DNA of 64,000 bases from Sphingobium sp. MI1205 (GCF_001563285.1 NZ_CP005188.1:1369501-1433500), one strand, 5' to 3'. Counted from the stretch's first letter, positions 32,329-41,665 are shown. Notes: a model not told the origin generated them from the sequence alone. Program-made: numbers and translations.

Positions 32329-33988
32329 CACGAGCAGTCTCGCGGATCATGTCCGCTGCCTTCTCGGCGATCATGATGGTAGGTGCATTGGTGTTACCGG
32401 ACGGGATCATCGGCATCACGGATGCGTCAACAACCCTCAGTCGCTCTACTCCCCGCACCCCTAGGTTGGGGTCGAGCACGGCAGCATCGTCAGGTCCCAT
32501 CGCACATGTGCCACAAGGGTGATATCCCGTCACCGCCGTCGCCCGCGCATAATCGAGCCAGTCGGATTCTGTCTGGACCGCGTCTCGGGGACGCAACTCA
32601 TGCGCGATATATCTCGCAAGCGACGGCATGGACGTTAGCTTGCGTCCCCAGCTCAGCCCCCGCACCAGAACGTCTTGGTCGGTTGGATGGCTCAGGTAAT
32701 TGGGACGAATTTCAGGCGGGCAGTCGGCTTCGGGAGAGCATATGTCGACCCGTCCCCGACTCAGTGGCCGTAGCTGATTTGGCGCCAGAGTAAGACCCGG
32801 TTCCCTCTCTAGCCGCAGCGAACCGGTCTGCGCATAAGCATTGAGATCGATTGAGGCGGGCAGCACGTGGAACTGAACGTCTGGCTGCGTCAAATCGTCT
32901 TTCGAGCGCAGAAAAATGCCAACGTCGGCGGCCGGGAAAGTAAGCAGCCCGTCACGGCGAGCAGCATAGCGCAGCGCCTGCCCGAGAAGATGTGGCCCCC
33001 TGCTCAAACGGTTGATCGACGGCGAACGCGGAAGCAATCGATAGCAAAGCTGACCCATCAGATGGTCCTGCAAATTCCCACCGACCGCGTTGATTGCGAC
33101 GAGGGGCGTAATTCCGTGATCCTGCAGCAGGCCTCCGGGACCAATTCCGGAAAGCTGCAGTAGCTGAGGCGTGTTGATTGCGCCTGCACATACGATCACC
33201 TCTGCCCTGGCAACTGCCGTGCCAAGGCGTCCCTTTCGCAGGAAGTCGACACCTGTTGCCACCCGCCCCTCAAACCGGATCTTCTGGGCCGAAGCATTCG
33301 TCAGAACAATCAAATTCGGGCGCTTCAGCGCCGGATGAAGATAGGCTGCGGCGGCGGAACAGCGGAAACCCTTGCGTTGCGTTACCTGGAACCATGCAGC
33401 ACCTTCCTGCGCTATGCTGTTCACGTCTTCGGATGGCGGCAGGCCGGCCTCCAGCGAGGCGCTGATAACCGCCTGAGACACCGGGTTGCGGGGAAAGACA
33501 TCCTGAACGTGCAGCGGTCCCGCTGCGCCGTGAAGGGCGGACGCGCCCCGGACATTGCCTTCGCTCTTTCGGAAATAGGGCAACACCGACTCCCAATCCC
33601 AGCCGCGGCAGCCTGATGCCGCCCAGCCGTCATAGTCGGCGCGATTCCCGCGCACATAGAGCATGGCGTTGACGGACGATGATCCGCCTAGCACCCTGCC
33701 GCGCGGCCAGACGTGGCTGCGCCCGTCAGTACCGGGGTCGGCTTCGGTGGTGAAGCTGCGCGTAAGCCCCGGCGCCACCATCGTGCGACTATAACCGATG
33801 GGCAGATGCAGGAATAGCTTGTCCACAAAATGCGACGGCGATCGCAGGGGCCGGTCGTCCTCCCCGGCCTCGAGCAGCAGGACTTTGAACCTGCCGTCCT
33901 CTGTCAACCGATCGGCGAGCACACATCCTGCGCTTCCGGCACCGACGATTACATAGTCCGCTTCAAACCGACTGATCGTGTCCGTCAT
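32321..33988 (-). CDS. GMC-family FAD-dependent oxidoreductase
   Basis: A 555-residue glucose-methanol-choline oxidoreductase, similar in plan to choline and alcohol dehydrogenases. The FAD-binding motif is DYVIVGAGSAGCVLADRL; GMC signature 1 is WPRGRVLGGSSSVNAMLYVRG split over residues about 80-105, and signature 2 is GAINTPQLLQLSGIGP. The conserved active-site His is expected in TGYHPCGTCAMG near the C-terminus. Cytosolic; the substrate is probably an alcohol imported by the neighbouring MFS transporter. ATG 33988 overlaps the transporter stop (ATGA). The gene belongs to the island. Confidence 0.9.
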   Translation of the reverse strand: MTDTISRFEADYVIVGAGSAGCVLADRLTEDGRFKVLLLEAGEDDRPLRSPSHFVDKLFLHLPIGYSRTMVAPGLTRSFTTEADPGTDGRSHVWPRGRVLGGSSSVNAMLYVRGNRADYDGWAASGCRGWDWESVLPYFRKSEGNVRGASALHGAAGPLHVQDVFPRNPVSQAVISASLEAGLPPSEDVNSIAQEGAAWFQVTQRKGFRCSAAAAYLHPALKRPNLIVLTNASAQKIRFEGRVATGVDFLRKGRLGTAVARAEVIVCAGAINTPQLLQLSGIGPGGLLQDHGITPLVAINAVGGNLQDHLMGQLCYRLLPRSPSINRLSRGPHLLGQALRYAARRDGLLTFPAADVGIFLRSKDDLTQPDVQFHVLPASIDLNAYAQTGSLRLEREPGLTLAPNQLRPLSRGRVDICSPEADCPPEIRPNYLSHPTDQDVLVRGLSWGRKLTSMPSLARYIAHELRPRDAVQTESDWLDYARATAVTGYHPCGTCAMGPDDAAVLDPNLGVRGVERLRVVDASVMPMIPSGNTNAPTIMIAEKAADMIRETARVS

Positions 33989-35343
33989 GGGCCCGCTCCC
34001 GACCGATTGCACAAAGTGATGTTCGGCTCCTCCGGTTCGCTGGCCACCCTTGCATATACCGCCCGTCGATAGGGGAGCCACGCCGAAAAAAAGAGCAACC
34101 AGGCGAACGGCAGCGTAACCGCCGCCAGAAGTAGGAGTGCGCTTCCCAGCGCGGCAGATCCGCTGAACAGTTGGTCCGCAAGGGCCGGCACGAGGAAGGA
34201 TCCGATGCTGAGGCTGCCGGCATTGTTACATAGCTGGATGACGGCGACCAACCGCCCGCGCAGATGAGCAGGTGCAGTCTGCGGTATCGTGATCGAAGGC
34301 AGCGCGTTCACAGAAGAGAGCAGGCTGAATCCCAAGGCGAGCGATGCAGTGGCACCCCACAGCGAAGCCTGCATGAGCGAGGCCGCAAAGAAGGCCGCGC
34401 CCACGGGTAGAATTAGAAGCGGCAGAAACAGAATGAGATCACGCCGCCCCTTTACCGCAATCCGCTCCGCCAAGATCGGAATAGCCAGCGTCAGCAGGAC
34501 TCCAAGCGCAAGGGCGGTGGAAAAGACATAGCCGGCTTGGGAAGCGCTGATGCCATGGCGTCGGATCAAGTAGGTCGGATACCAGGCGAGGGAGCCGTAA
34601 AGCGTCAGCCCGAGAATCGTATTGCCCGCGAAAAACGACGCATAATAGCGGATCGCCTGCGCGCGGCTGCTGAAAATGCCGTAGCGATCCGTTCTGTCAC
34701 TATGCTCTGGTACTGCGCCCGGACCATCTCCGCTTCGGGAAGGTTCGCGGACAGTCAGCAGGATGACAAGCGCAAGGATGAGACCGGGTGCGCCGACCAT
34801 CATCAATGCTATGCGCCACGTCGCCTCATCACCGATGACCGGCAACCACCGGAGCGCCCCGGCATTCGCCAGGTCGATAATGAAACCGCCCACCAGATAC
34901 GCCAACATCACCCCGGTCACTCCCGAGGCGATGAAGACGGCGCTTGGGGCGGAACGGCGGCCCTGCGCGAACATGTCCCCGATCAGCGAAATGCCGACTG
35001 GAGAAAGCACCGTCTCGCCCACTGCGAGGCCCATCCTGAAGACAAACAGTTGTTCGAACGAACGCGAGAATCCGGCGCCGGCCGTACACGCGCTCCAGAT
35101 CAGCACGCCGGCGACGAGAAGGCGGACGCGGTTTCCCCGGTCGACCATCCAGGCGACCGGAATGCCGACGACCGCGAACAGGATCGCGAAAGCCGGCCCT
35201 ATGAGCAGACCAATCTGGACGTCCGATACAGGCATGTCCGCCTGGATCGGCTCGACGAGAAGGGTCAGGATCAGACGGTCGACGTACGAGACGACGTAAA
35301 GAGTGGCGAGTAGCGCGACGACATACCAAGGCCTGTTAAGCAT
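33985..35343 (-). CDS. MFS transporter
   Basis: A 452-residue major facilitator protein with about twelve transmembrane helices. The N-terminal signature SYVDRLILTLLVEPIQADM and the loop WMVDRGNRVRLLV place it with the ACS/spinster-like organic acid and sugar-acid importers of proteobacteria. It overlaps the GMC gene by 4 bp and lies about 80 bp downstream of the class II aldolase gene, so the three form one catabolic operon on the island. The substrate is unknown. Confidence 0.88.
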   Translation of the reverse strand: MLNRPWYVVALLATLYVVSYVDRLILTLLVEPIQADMPVSDVQIGLLIGPAFAILFAVVGIPVAWMVDRGNRVRLLVAGVLIWSACTAGAGFSRSFEQLFVFRMGLAVGETVLSPVGISLIGDMFAQGRRSAPSAVFIASGVTGVMLAYLVGGFIIDLANAGALRWLPVIGDEATWRIALMMVGAPGLILALVILLTVREPSRSGDGPGAVPEHSDRTDRYGIFSSRAQAIRYYASFFAGNTILGLTLYGSLAWYPTYLIRRHGISASQAGYVFSTALALGVLLTLAIPILAERIAVKGRRDLILFLPLLILPVGAAFFAASLMQASLWGATASLALGFSLLSSVNALPSITIPQTAPAHLRGRLVAVIQLCNNAGSLSIGSFLVPALADQLFSGSAALGSALLLLAAVTLPFAWLLFFSAWLPYRRAVYARVASEPEEPNITLCNRSGAGP

Positions 35344-35423
35344 GAATTGAGCGCCTTACGCCGATTGCGCCGTGAAGGGCAGGGCAACCGGTATTCTCCT
35401 GCCCGAAGCCGGACCACTCACGG

Positions 35424-36212
35424 TCAATCCCGGTACCCCGGATTCACGCGATCAAGCTTGCGCAGCAACGCTGGCCAGACCAGATCCACGGCATATCGGG
35501 TGGCAAAGGGGCTTCTGCTAATGCCGAATTCCGCCTGCGTTCTTTCGATCACATCGGGGCACGCCGACTGCAGCGGCAATCCCATCGAAAGCGTGCGGAC
35601 CTGCACGGAACAGGCCCATTCCAGAAAATACATGTTGAGGAATGCTTCGGCGACCGACGCCCCGACGGTGAGTGTACCGTGATTGCTCAGCAGCATCATG
35701 TCACAATCGCCAAGATCGAATGCCAGCCTTTCCCGTTCCGCGTCGTTGACTGCTACGCCCTCGAACTCATGCCGTGCGATGGATGCGCCCGCGATTATCG
35801 CTGTCTGGTTGAGCGGCAGGAGACCGGCGGCCGTCGCGGAAACCGCAACGCCGTCGCGCGTGTGCAGATGTATAACGCAGTTCGCGTCGGGCCGTGCCGC
35901 GTGAACCGCCGAGTGGATGACGAAGCCCGCCTTATTAACGGTGAAGGGCGTGTCCTGTAGCACTTCGCCATTATGATCGATCTTGACCAGGCTCGACGCT
36001 GTAACCTCTTCAAACATCAGTCCGAATGGGTTGATGAGGAAGCAATCCTTCCCTGGGACGCGGGCCGAAAGATGGGTGGCCAGCAGATCATCCCAGCCGA
36101 AATGGGCGACCAGGCGGTAGGCCGCAGCAAGATCGCGCCGCATCTTGCGCTCTTCTTGGTCTATCTCGGCGCAATTTGACGGCCACTTTTCGCGCCCGTG
36201 CCTGATTTCCAT
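35424..36212 (-). CDS. Class II aldolase/adducin-family protein
   Basis: A 262-residue zinc-dependent aldolase-fold protein. The metal ligands appear as the His pair in CVIHLHTRDG and the later His in LLSNHGTLTVG; the acidic residue that acts in catalysis in fuculose aldolases is less clear. Similar proteins include sugar-acid aldolases, decarboxylases and ribulose-phosphate epimerases, so the reaction is open. ATG 36212 follows an AAGGAGG site with ideal spacing, which settles it over the TTG at 36230. The gene starts 14 bp after the stop of the integrase/dioxygenase chimera. Confidence 0.87.
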   Translation of the reverse strand: MEIRHGREKWPSNCAEIDQEERKMRRDLAAAYRLVAHFGWDDLLATHLSARVPGKDCFLINPFGLMFEEVTASSLVKIDHNGEVLQDTPFTVNKAGFVIHSAVHAARPDANCVIHLHTRDGVAVSATAAGLLPLNQTAIIAGASIARHEFEGVAVNDAERERLAFDLGDCDMMLLSNHGTLTVGASVAEAFLNMYFLEWACSVQVRTLSMGLPLQSACPDVIERTQAEFGISRSPFATRYAVDLVWPALLRKLDRVNPGYRD

Positions 36213-36226
36213 GGTTTCATCCTCCT

Positions 36227-36640
36227 TCAATCTATCAATGCGACCTGAACATCACGCTTTCCGGTGAAGGATTGTCTCCCATGAGCAGTGAGCTTGTTTT
36301 CGATGAGCAGCACATCACCTGCTTGCCACGGAAAATTCACGGAAGCGGTGCCAAGCGCGGCATAGATCGTGTCAAGTTCCGAATCCAGAATAGGCGAACC
36401 GTCCCCGTAGGTCGCGTCGAAAGCTCGCGGCAGATCGCCGTAGGCTGCTGTCATTCGGGCGAATCCGGCTTCCCCATAGGTGCCGAAGGTGAGGCGATGC
36501 TCCTTGCCCCCGAAACGATATTTCAGTCGCCCGGAGCGCGTGCCCGATGGCATGACGTAGAGATAGAGACCGTGAGCGTCGGAGAGCTTGTAGGGCTTCT
36601 CCTTGGGCTTGGCTGTTCGGCAGCGAACGTCCGTCAACAC
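36227..36640 (-). pseudogene. Chimera of integrase N-terminus and Fe(II)/2-oxoglutarate dioxygenase C-terminus
   Basis: One open frame of 137 codons joins two unrelated pieces. Residues 1-57 (VLTDVRCRTAKPKEKPYKLSD... KYRFGGKEHRLTFGTYGE) are the arm-binding DUF4102 domain of a P4-type tyrosine integrase. From about residue 58 (AGFARMTAAYGDLPRAFDATYGDGSPI ... WQAGDVLLIENKLTAHGRQSF) the protein is the C-terminal third of a TauD/TfdA-like dioxygenase, with only the distal iron-binding His. The junction is near 36470. Both catalytic domains are lost, so it is probably a deletion scar. The start (GTG 36640 or TTG 36637) is that of the integrase, 147-150 bp from tRNA-Asn. Confidence 0.72.
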
Positions 36641-36786
36641 GCGGTGCCCCCCATGCCCCCGAATGTTCCCCCGAAACGGGGGCGCTGGGGTGTTCTTCCC
36701 TGATCTCGCATGAGACGATGCGTGAGGAGAAAGGCCAGCGATTGCAAGGGTTTTGATCCTGGCTGATCTTGCCAGAGAGGAAGATT

Positions 36787-36861
36787 TGGCTCCCCGAGTA
36801 GGATTCGAACCTACGGCCATTCGATTAACAGTCGAATGCTCTACCGCTGAGCTATCGGGGA
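36787..36861 (-). tRNA. tRNA-Asn (GUU)
   Basis: A complete 75-nt cloverleaf read on the minus strand: acceptor stem TCCCCGA with TCGGGGA, D arm GCTC-AGCGGTA-GAGC, anticodon arm TTCGA-CTGTTAA-TCGAA giving anticodon GTT, T arm GTAGG-TTCGAAT-CCTAC, discriminator G and an encoded CCA (36789-36787). The integrase remnant lies just beyond the 3' end, where P4-type integrases commonly insert. Confidence 0.97.
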
Positions 36862-36940
36862 GCAGCCCGGCTCTCGCTGGGCAGGCCGCGCCTATAGCAG
36901 CGGGATTCTTCGGATGGCAAGGGCAGAGTTGGGAATTTTT

Positions 36941-37717
36941 TCAGGCGATGAACTGTTCCGCAGCGATCCGGTCGTCCAGCGTATGTTCCGGGTCGAAAAG
37001 CAGCGTCAGCGGTGTGCCCCGATCAATCTGAACTTCCACCTGTGCGACATCGCGAACTTCCCGCTGATCGGCCACGGCGCTCACCGGTCGCTTGACGGGG
37101 TCAAGAACGCCGAAGCGTATTACCGTGTTTTCGGGCAGGATGGCCCCCCGCCAGCGGCGGGGACGGAAAGGGCTGATCGGGGTCAGCGCCACCAGCGCCG
37201 AACCCAGCGGCAATATGGGACCATGGGCCGAAAGATTGTAAGCTGTTGACCCGGCGGGCGTTGCCACCAGGACGCCGTCGCACACCAGTTCGGCCAGCGC
37301 GATACGCCCGTTCACATGCACTTCCAGCTTCGCCGTCTGGCGCGTTTCGCGCAGCAGCGACACTTCGTTGATAGCGGGGATCGAAAAGCGTTCACCATCG
37401 ACCGTATCGACCGTCATGCGGAGTGGGTTGACCTTGAACGCCTTGGCCGCCTCTATCCGTTGTTCGAGCCGTTCCAGACGCCATTCATTCATCAGGAAAC
37501 CTACGGTGCCGAGGTTCATGCCGAATACAGGCGTAATCCGGTGGCTTTCCAGCATCGAATGAAGCGTCTGTAGCATGAACCCGTCACCACCCAAGGCGAT
37601 GATCATATCGGCCTGCTCAACGGGCACGAAGTCATAGGCGGCGCGCAGCCGTTCTTCGGCGGCTTTGGCGGCTTGGGTCGGAGAGGCGAGCAGCGCGCGC
37701 CGCGGTTCCTGGCTCAT
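36941..37717 (-). CDS. nadK: NAD kinase
   Basis: A 258-residue ATP-NAD kinase that makes NADP. The GGDG motif is in IIALGGDGFMLQTLH, with the substrate region FGMNLGTVGFLMNEW, INEVSLLRET and the conserved GVLVATPAGSTAYNLSAHGPI. Size is normal for alphaproteobacteria. ATG 37717 overlaps the moaA stop codon by 4 bp; the longer frame to 37894 lies within moaA. Between its end and tRNA-Asn are 79 bp without features. Confidence 0.95.
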   Translation of the reverse strand: MSQEPRRALLASPTQAAKAAEERLRAAYDFVPVEQADMIIALGGDGFMLQTLHSMLESHRITPVFGMNLGTVGFLMNEWRLERLEQRIEAAKAFKVNPLRMTVDTVDGERFSIPAINEVSLLRETRQTAKLEVHVNGRIALAELVCDGVLVATPAGSTAYNLSAHGPILPLGSALVALTPISPFRPRRWRGAILPENTVIRFGVLDPVKRPVSAVADQREVRDVAQVEVQIDRGTPLTLLFDPEHTLDDRIAAEQFIA

Positions 37718-38727
37718 CCGCCGGTCACGCTCATATGCCGACCGACGGCAGCGGCGGGCGCGCCGGTGCCGATGCGGAAGTCGTGGGCAGCGGGCTTCAG
37801 GCGAAGCGCCCGATCGATCAGCGGCCCGACAGCGTTCAATCCGCCTTCCCGAAAGGCCGTCTTCAAATCCACATGATCTTCGTGCCCCAGACACATGAAG
37901 ATTTTCCCCTCGCAGGTCATTCGCATGCGATTGCAGTCCGCGCAGAAATTATTGGTGAGCGGCGTGATTAAACCCAACCGAGCTGTCAGCCCACTCACCG
38001 CATGGTAACGCGACGGTCCCCCCGTCCGATGCGCAAGCGGACGAAGCTCATGATGTAACCGCAGCTGGTCTACGACCTTCGTCAGCGGCAGATAATGATC
38101 CATCCGGTCCTCGCCGGTTTCACCCAGCGGCATCGTTTCAATCAGAGTGAGGTCAAAGCCCTGCTGGTCGCACCAATAGAGCATCGGCAGGATTTCATCT
38201 TCATTGATGCCCTTCAACGCCACCATGTTGATCTTGACGGCCAGCCCGCTGGCCCTGGCTGCCGCAAGACCTTCCTGCACTGACCGGATATCGCCATTGC
38301 GGGTCACATGGGCGAAGCGTTCCGGATCGCGGCTATCCAGGCTGACATTGATCCGCCGTACGCCAGCGTCAAATAACGCATCCGCATGTTGGGCAAGCCT
38401 GGTGCCGTTTGTCGTCAGCGTCAGCTCGTCCAGCCCATCGCCCAGATGCCGTCCAATACGGCGCACAAGATCAATAATGTCGCGTCGCACCAGCGGTTCG
38501 CCGCCTGTCAGCCGGATCTTGCGGATCCCGCGGCTGATGAAGAGATCCGCGATCAGCGCAATCTCTTCCAGCGTCAATACCTGGTCTTTGGGCAGAAAGC
38601 TCATCCGTTCCGCCATGCAATAGCGGCAGCGCAGATCGCAGCGATCCGTTACCGAAATCCGCAAATAGCTGATCCGGCGGCCCAGCGCATCGGTAAGGCC
38701 GTTGCGCGCAAGATCGGGCTTGTCCAT
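37714..38727 (-). CDS. moaA: GTP 3',8-cyclase MoaA
   Basis: A 337-residue radical SAM enzyme for the first step of molybdenum cofactor synthesis. The N-terminal [4Fe-4S] motif is CDLRCRYC, and the C-terminal cluster ligands are in FCADCNRMRMTCEGKIFMC. The extreme C-terminus ends in Gly-Gly (SVTGG), as required for activity in MoaA. LTGGEPLVRR is the SAM-binding GGEP-like element. ATG 38727. It overlaps nadK by ATGA. No other moa genes lie here. The promoter region faces the divergent GGDEF/EAL gene. Confidence 0.95.
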   Translation of the reverse strand: MDKPDLARNGLTDALGRRISYLRISVTDRCDLRCRYCMAERMSFLPKDQVLTLEEIALIADLFISRGIRKIRLTGGEPLVRRDIIDLVRRIGRHLGDGLDELTLTTNGTRLAQHADALFDAGVRRINVSLDSRDPERFAHVTRNGDIRSVQEGLAAARASGLAVKINMVALKGINEDEILPMLYWCDQQGFDLTLIETMPLGETGEDRMDHYLPLTKVVDQLRLHHELRPLAHRTGGPSRYHAVSGLTARLGLITPLTNNFCADCNRMRMTCEGKIFMCLGHEDHVDLKTAFREGGLNAVGPLIDRALRLKPAAHDFRIGTGAPAAAVGRHMSVTGG

Positions 38728-38847
38728 GCGGGACTAGCTAAGCCATGGCAAACCCCCGTGCAAGCACTGCCGGTTGCAGCATCGTGAACGGGTCGCTAAC
38801 CCGTAGCTGTTATTTGCCGCCATGTGCTGTCCCTTAGGAGTTTCAAT

Positions 38848-40866
38848 GTGAGCGGTGAGACCGCACTGCATGGCCAGCGCAGCCTTTTCATTCTGTCTCC
38901 CGGCGACCGCGACGGCCTGTCCGATGCGGCTCGCGGTGCAGGTTGGCGTGTGATTGCCGCCCGGCGCCCGACCGACGCGGCGCAGCGCTTCCTGCATAGC
39001 GATGCGCAGATCGCGATGGTGGATCTGCGAGAGACCTCCGATGGGGGTGGCCGACTGATAGCCTCGATGGCGTCAGCTGTGGAGGCGGGGGGAGGTGCGC
39101 TGATCGCACTGCTCGACGCCAACGTGCTAGGCTCTGCACCTGCGCTGTTGGAGGCCGGGGCCACCCATTTCCTTGCCGCGCCATTCTCGCCAGAACAGTT
39201 GGGCGCAACGCTTGCGTCCGCTCAGCGGCTGGTGGATCGCGTGGGGGGAGGCGTCACCCACAGCCAGCGCGCCCAACGCATCCGTCGCGGCGACGCACTG
39301 TTCTGGGAACTTGACCAAGGCGGGGGTTCGGTTCGGCTTAGTGACAATCTTGCCCGGCATTTGGGCCTCGGTTCCCAACTCATCAGTCCCGCGCTTTTCA
39401 TGCGTTGCCTGCCGCGTTCGGAGCGGCGGTCGGTAATAGCAGTGTTGCGGGGCATGATGCGGTCGGGCCGGGCAGAGGCATTCGCTCACGCTGCTCCGGG
39501 CCGTCCAGACGACCGCCTCGTCCATCACCTTCGCCTGGTTGATGGGACCGTGGCGGCCGATGTCGAATGGCTGTCCGAGTCTCATGGTCATGACGGTGCG
39601 GGCCGCGACGACCTCACCGGGCTGCGATCCCGCCAGGCAGCTCTTGATTGGCTGGATAAGCGAGCCGGGCTGCCGACGACAATCCTGCTGCTGTCAATCA
39701 GCCAGTTTGACCGTATGAATGCCGCTTATGGGGAGGTAGTTGGTGACGCGCTGCTGGGCCGCATCGCTCGCCGAATCGAGCGGATGACCGCCGATGCCGC
39801 GCCCGGCGCCATCGTGGCGCGTATCGCGGGCACGGAGTTTCTCGTTGGATTGACGGGGGAGGCGGCGGCCAGCGACCACGCGACCTTGCTTGCCCGGCAG
39901 CTTATCGGCGCGATCGGCCGTCCGTTCAGCGCGGGCGATCACCTTATTCGCCTCACCGCGCGCTGCGGCATCGCACAATCGCGCGCCGATGATGACGCCA
40001 CCCGCCTGCTACGCCGCGCTGGAACGGCCCTGGCCGACGCCAGGGCGGGGGGTGGGGAGGGTATCCGCATCTTTTCAGCCGAAAAGCGTAGTCGGCAGGT
40101 GGATGCCGATCAGCTGGAAACCGATCTTCGCCTGGCGCTTGATCGAGGCGAGATCGGCATCGTTTTTCAGCCTCAATATCCGGTGGATGGCATTCATATG
40201 ACCGGGGTGGAGGCGTTGGCGCGCTGGAACCATCCGCAATATGGCGCGCTTGGCGCAGGGATGCTCTTCGCCACCGCAGAGCGATCCGACTATATGCTCC
40301 CTCTGTCGGCCCATATTCAGGCCGAAGCACTTAAGCAGGCCGCGGCATGGCCTCGTGCGCTTTCGCATCTGCGCCTGTCGATAAATGTCACCGCCGCCGA
40401 CATCGCGCAGCCCGGCTTCCTGGGGCAGTTTCTCGCCTTGGTGGATGCGAGCGGATTCCCGCGTGCGAGGCTGACTGTGGAGATCACCGAAAGCGGCCTT
40501 ATCGAAAATGTCGGTGCCGCGACGGCGCTGCTGACCGCACTGCGCGCCGCAGGGCTTGCCGTGGCCGTAGATGACTTTGGCACCGGCTATTCCAGTCTAG
40601 CCTACCTCAAGAGCTTGCCGCTCGATTATCTGAAGATCGATAGCGGGTTGGCGCAGGACATCGCCGGGACGGCGCGTGATCGCATCATCGTGCGGGGCGT
40701 CATTCACATGGCCAAGTCCCTGGGCCTCGCTGTCATTGCCGAAGGCGTGGAAACGCAACAGCAGCTCGATTTGCTCGCTCGTGAGGGGTGTGACTATTAT
40801 CAGGGCTTTCTACGTTCTGCGGGCATCTCGTCGATGGATCTCGTGGCGATGGCGCTGAAGGTCTGA
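38848..40866 (+). CDS. GGDEF/EAL protein, probable c-di-GMP phosphodiesterase
   Basis: A 672-residue cytosolic protein. Residues 1-125 resemble a degenerate receiver-like domain, followed by a PAS-like stretch (about 140-250), a GGDEF domain (about 260-410) and an EAL domain (about 415-670). The GGDEF signature reads AGTEF, so cyclase activity is unlikely. The EAL domain keeps the catalytic set: EALAR, NVTAADI, EITES, VDDFGTGYSS, LKIDSG and AEGVETQQQ. It should therefore degrade c-di-GMP, perhaps regulated by GTP bound in the dead GGDEF. GTG 38848 follows TAGGAG by seven bases. A PilZ receptor gene occurs 8 kb away. Confidence 0.87.
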   Translation: MSGETALHGQRSLFILSPGDRDGLSDAARGAGWRVIAARRPTDAAQRFLHSDAQIAMVDLRETSDGGGRLIASMASAVEAGGGALIALLDANVLGSAPALLEAGATHFLAAPFSPEQLGATLASAQRLVDRVGGGVTHSQRAQRIRRGDALFWELDQGGGSVRLSDNLARHLGLGSQLISPALFMRCLPRSERRSVIAVLRGMMRSGRAEAFAHAAPGRPDDRLVHHLRLVDGTVAADVEWLSESHGHDGAGRDDLTGLRSRQAALDWLDKRAGLPTTILLLSISQFDRMNAAYGEVVGDALLGRIARRIERMTADAAPGAIVARIAGTEFLVGLTGEAAASDHATLLARQLIGAIGRPFSAGDHLIRLTARCGIAQSRADDDATRLLRRAGTALADARAGGGEGIRIFSAEKRSRQVDADQLETDLRLALDRGEIGIVFQPQYPVDGIHMTGVEALARWNHPQYGALGAGMLFATAERSDYMLPLSAHIQAEALKQAAAWPRALSHLRLSINVTAADIAQPGFLGQFLALVDASGFPRARLTVEITESGLIENVGAATALLTALRAAGLAVAVDDFGTGYSSLAYLKSLPLDYLKIDSGLAQDIAGTARDRIIVRGVIHMAKSLGLAVIAEGVETQQQLDLLAREGCDYYQGFLRSAGISSMDLVAMALKV

Positions 40867-40915
40867 TCCCGGCTCGGCCGGTGGCAGACATACGAGCAGA
40901 TCGACGGGCGAGGGG

Positions 40916-41665
40916 CTAAAGAGCCAGGCCCACCCGCCCTATGAGCCTTGCTCCTGCGTGACGCGATCCCGGTCCATCAATGCTGCTGTTGGCGTACCGC
41001 ACCCCGGCGAACCAGCATCCCTTCAGATAATCGATGCTGATGCCATGATCCCAGTAAACGCCGTCAGGCCTTAGCCGGGCTGCCTTAACAGGGGCGCGCA
41101 CATCACCGGACGACCGTCCAATCCGTCCCGAAATCGTGAATGGCGTTCCGGGTACGCCAACCGTCGCCAAAGCCGAGAGATAGAGATTGTCGCCACCGAT
41201 GGAGGATTGCCGCGGCGCGTAGCTGGCGTTCAGGTCGATGTTCGCCGGGCCGATCAAAAAGCCGACGCCTCCGCCTACCTCACCATAACCCAAACCCGAT
41301 GCGCCCGGAAAAAGATGGTAGCGCGCCTCTGTCGATAGCCTCCATCCGCCAATCTGCCTCACATAGCTTCCGCCTAAATCGACGACGGCATCCGCGCCGC
41401 CATGCCGGTCACTTCCCCACAGGGAGACGGCTGTGCCGTCGAGGCTGAACCCTTGCACCACAGGCACCGAAACAGACCCGCGCAACACGGGATCGCCTTC
41501 ACTCCAGCTTAGGCCTCGTCGCCGTTCGTCGCTGGCGGCCTCAATCGTGGCTGACACCCCTTGCGCATATTGGGCACGCGCCGGGTAGGCGCTGGCGCAG
41601 GCGATCAGCCCTACCGCCAGCGCCAGCCGGATTTCAGTTCGAGGCAAGGTTGCGAACGGCATCAA
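40916..41665 (-). CDS. TorF-like putative outer membrane porin
   Basis: A 249-residue outer membrane beta-barrel candidate. Signal peptide ending in YPARA-Q (about residue 31), then alternating hydrophobic strands. The opening GVSATIEAASDERRRGLSWSEGDPVLRGSVSVP resembles the conserved start of proteobacterial TorF-type barrel proteins, in which the strand reads SDYRFRGxS. The C-terminus ends in a hydrophobic strand (GRVGLAL), although the usual final Phe is Leu. Substrate unknown. The start at 41665 overlaps the upstream hypothetical gene by 32 bp; the ATG at 41662 is also possible. Confidence 0.72.
   Translation of the reverse strand: MMPFATLPRTEIRLALAVGLIACASAYPARAQYAQGVSATIEAASDERRRGLSWSEGDPVLRGSVSVPVVQGFSLDGTAVSLWGSDRHGGADAVVDLGGSYVRQIGGWRLSTEARYHLFPGASGLGYGEVGGGVGFLIGPANIDLNASYAPRQSSIGGDNLYLSALATVGVPGTPFTISGRIGRSSGDVRAPVKAARLRPDGVYWDHGISIDYLKGCWFAGVRYANSSIDGPGSRHAGARLIGRVGLAL

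Larger units (their letters stand above)
31954..36786. mobile_element. Decayed genomic island beside tRNA-Asn
   Basis: The segment between the SPOR operon and tRNA-Asn carries accessory catabolic genes (GMC oxidoreductase, MFS transporter, class II aldolase), a dehydrogenase fragment at one end and a chimera of integrase and dioxygenase fragments at the other, next to the 3' end of a tRNA gene, the usual attachment site of P4-like integrases. No second copy of the tRNA 3' end is visible at the left end, so the boundary there is approximate and the element is not mobile. Confidence 0.6.
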
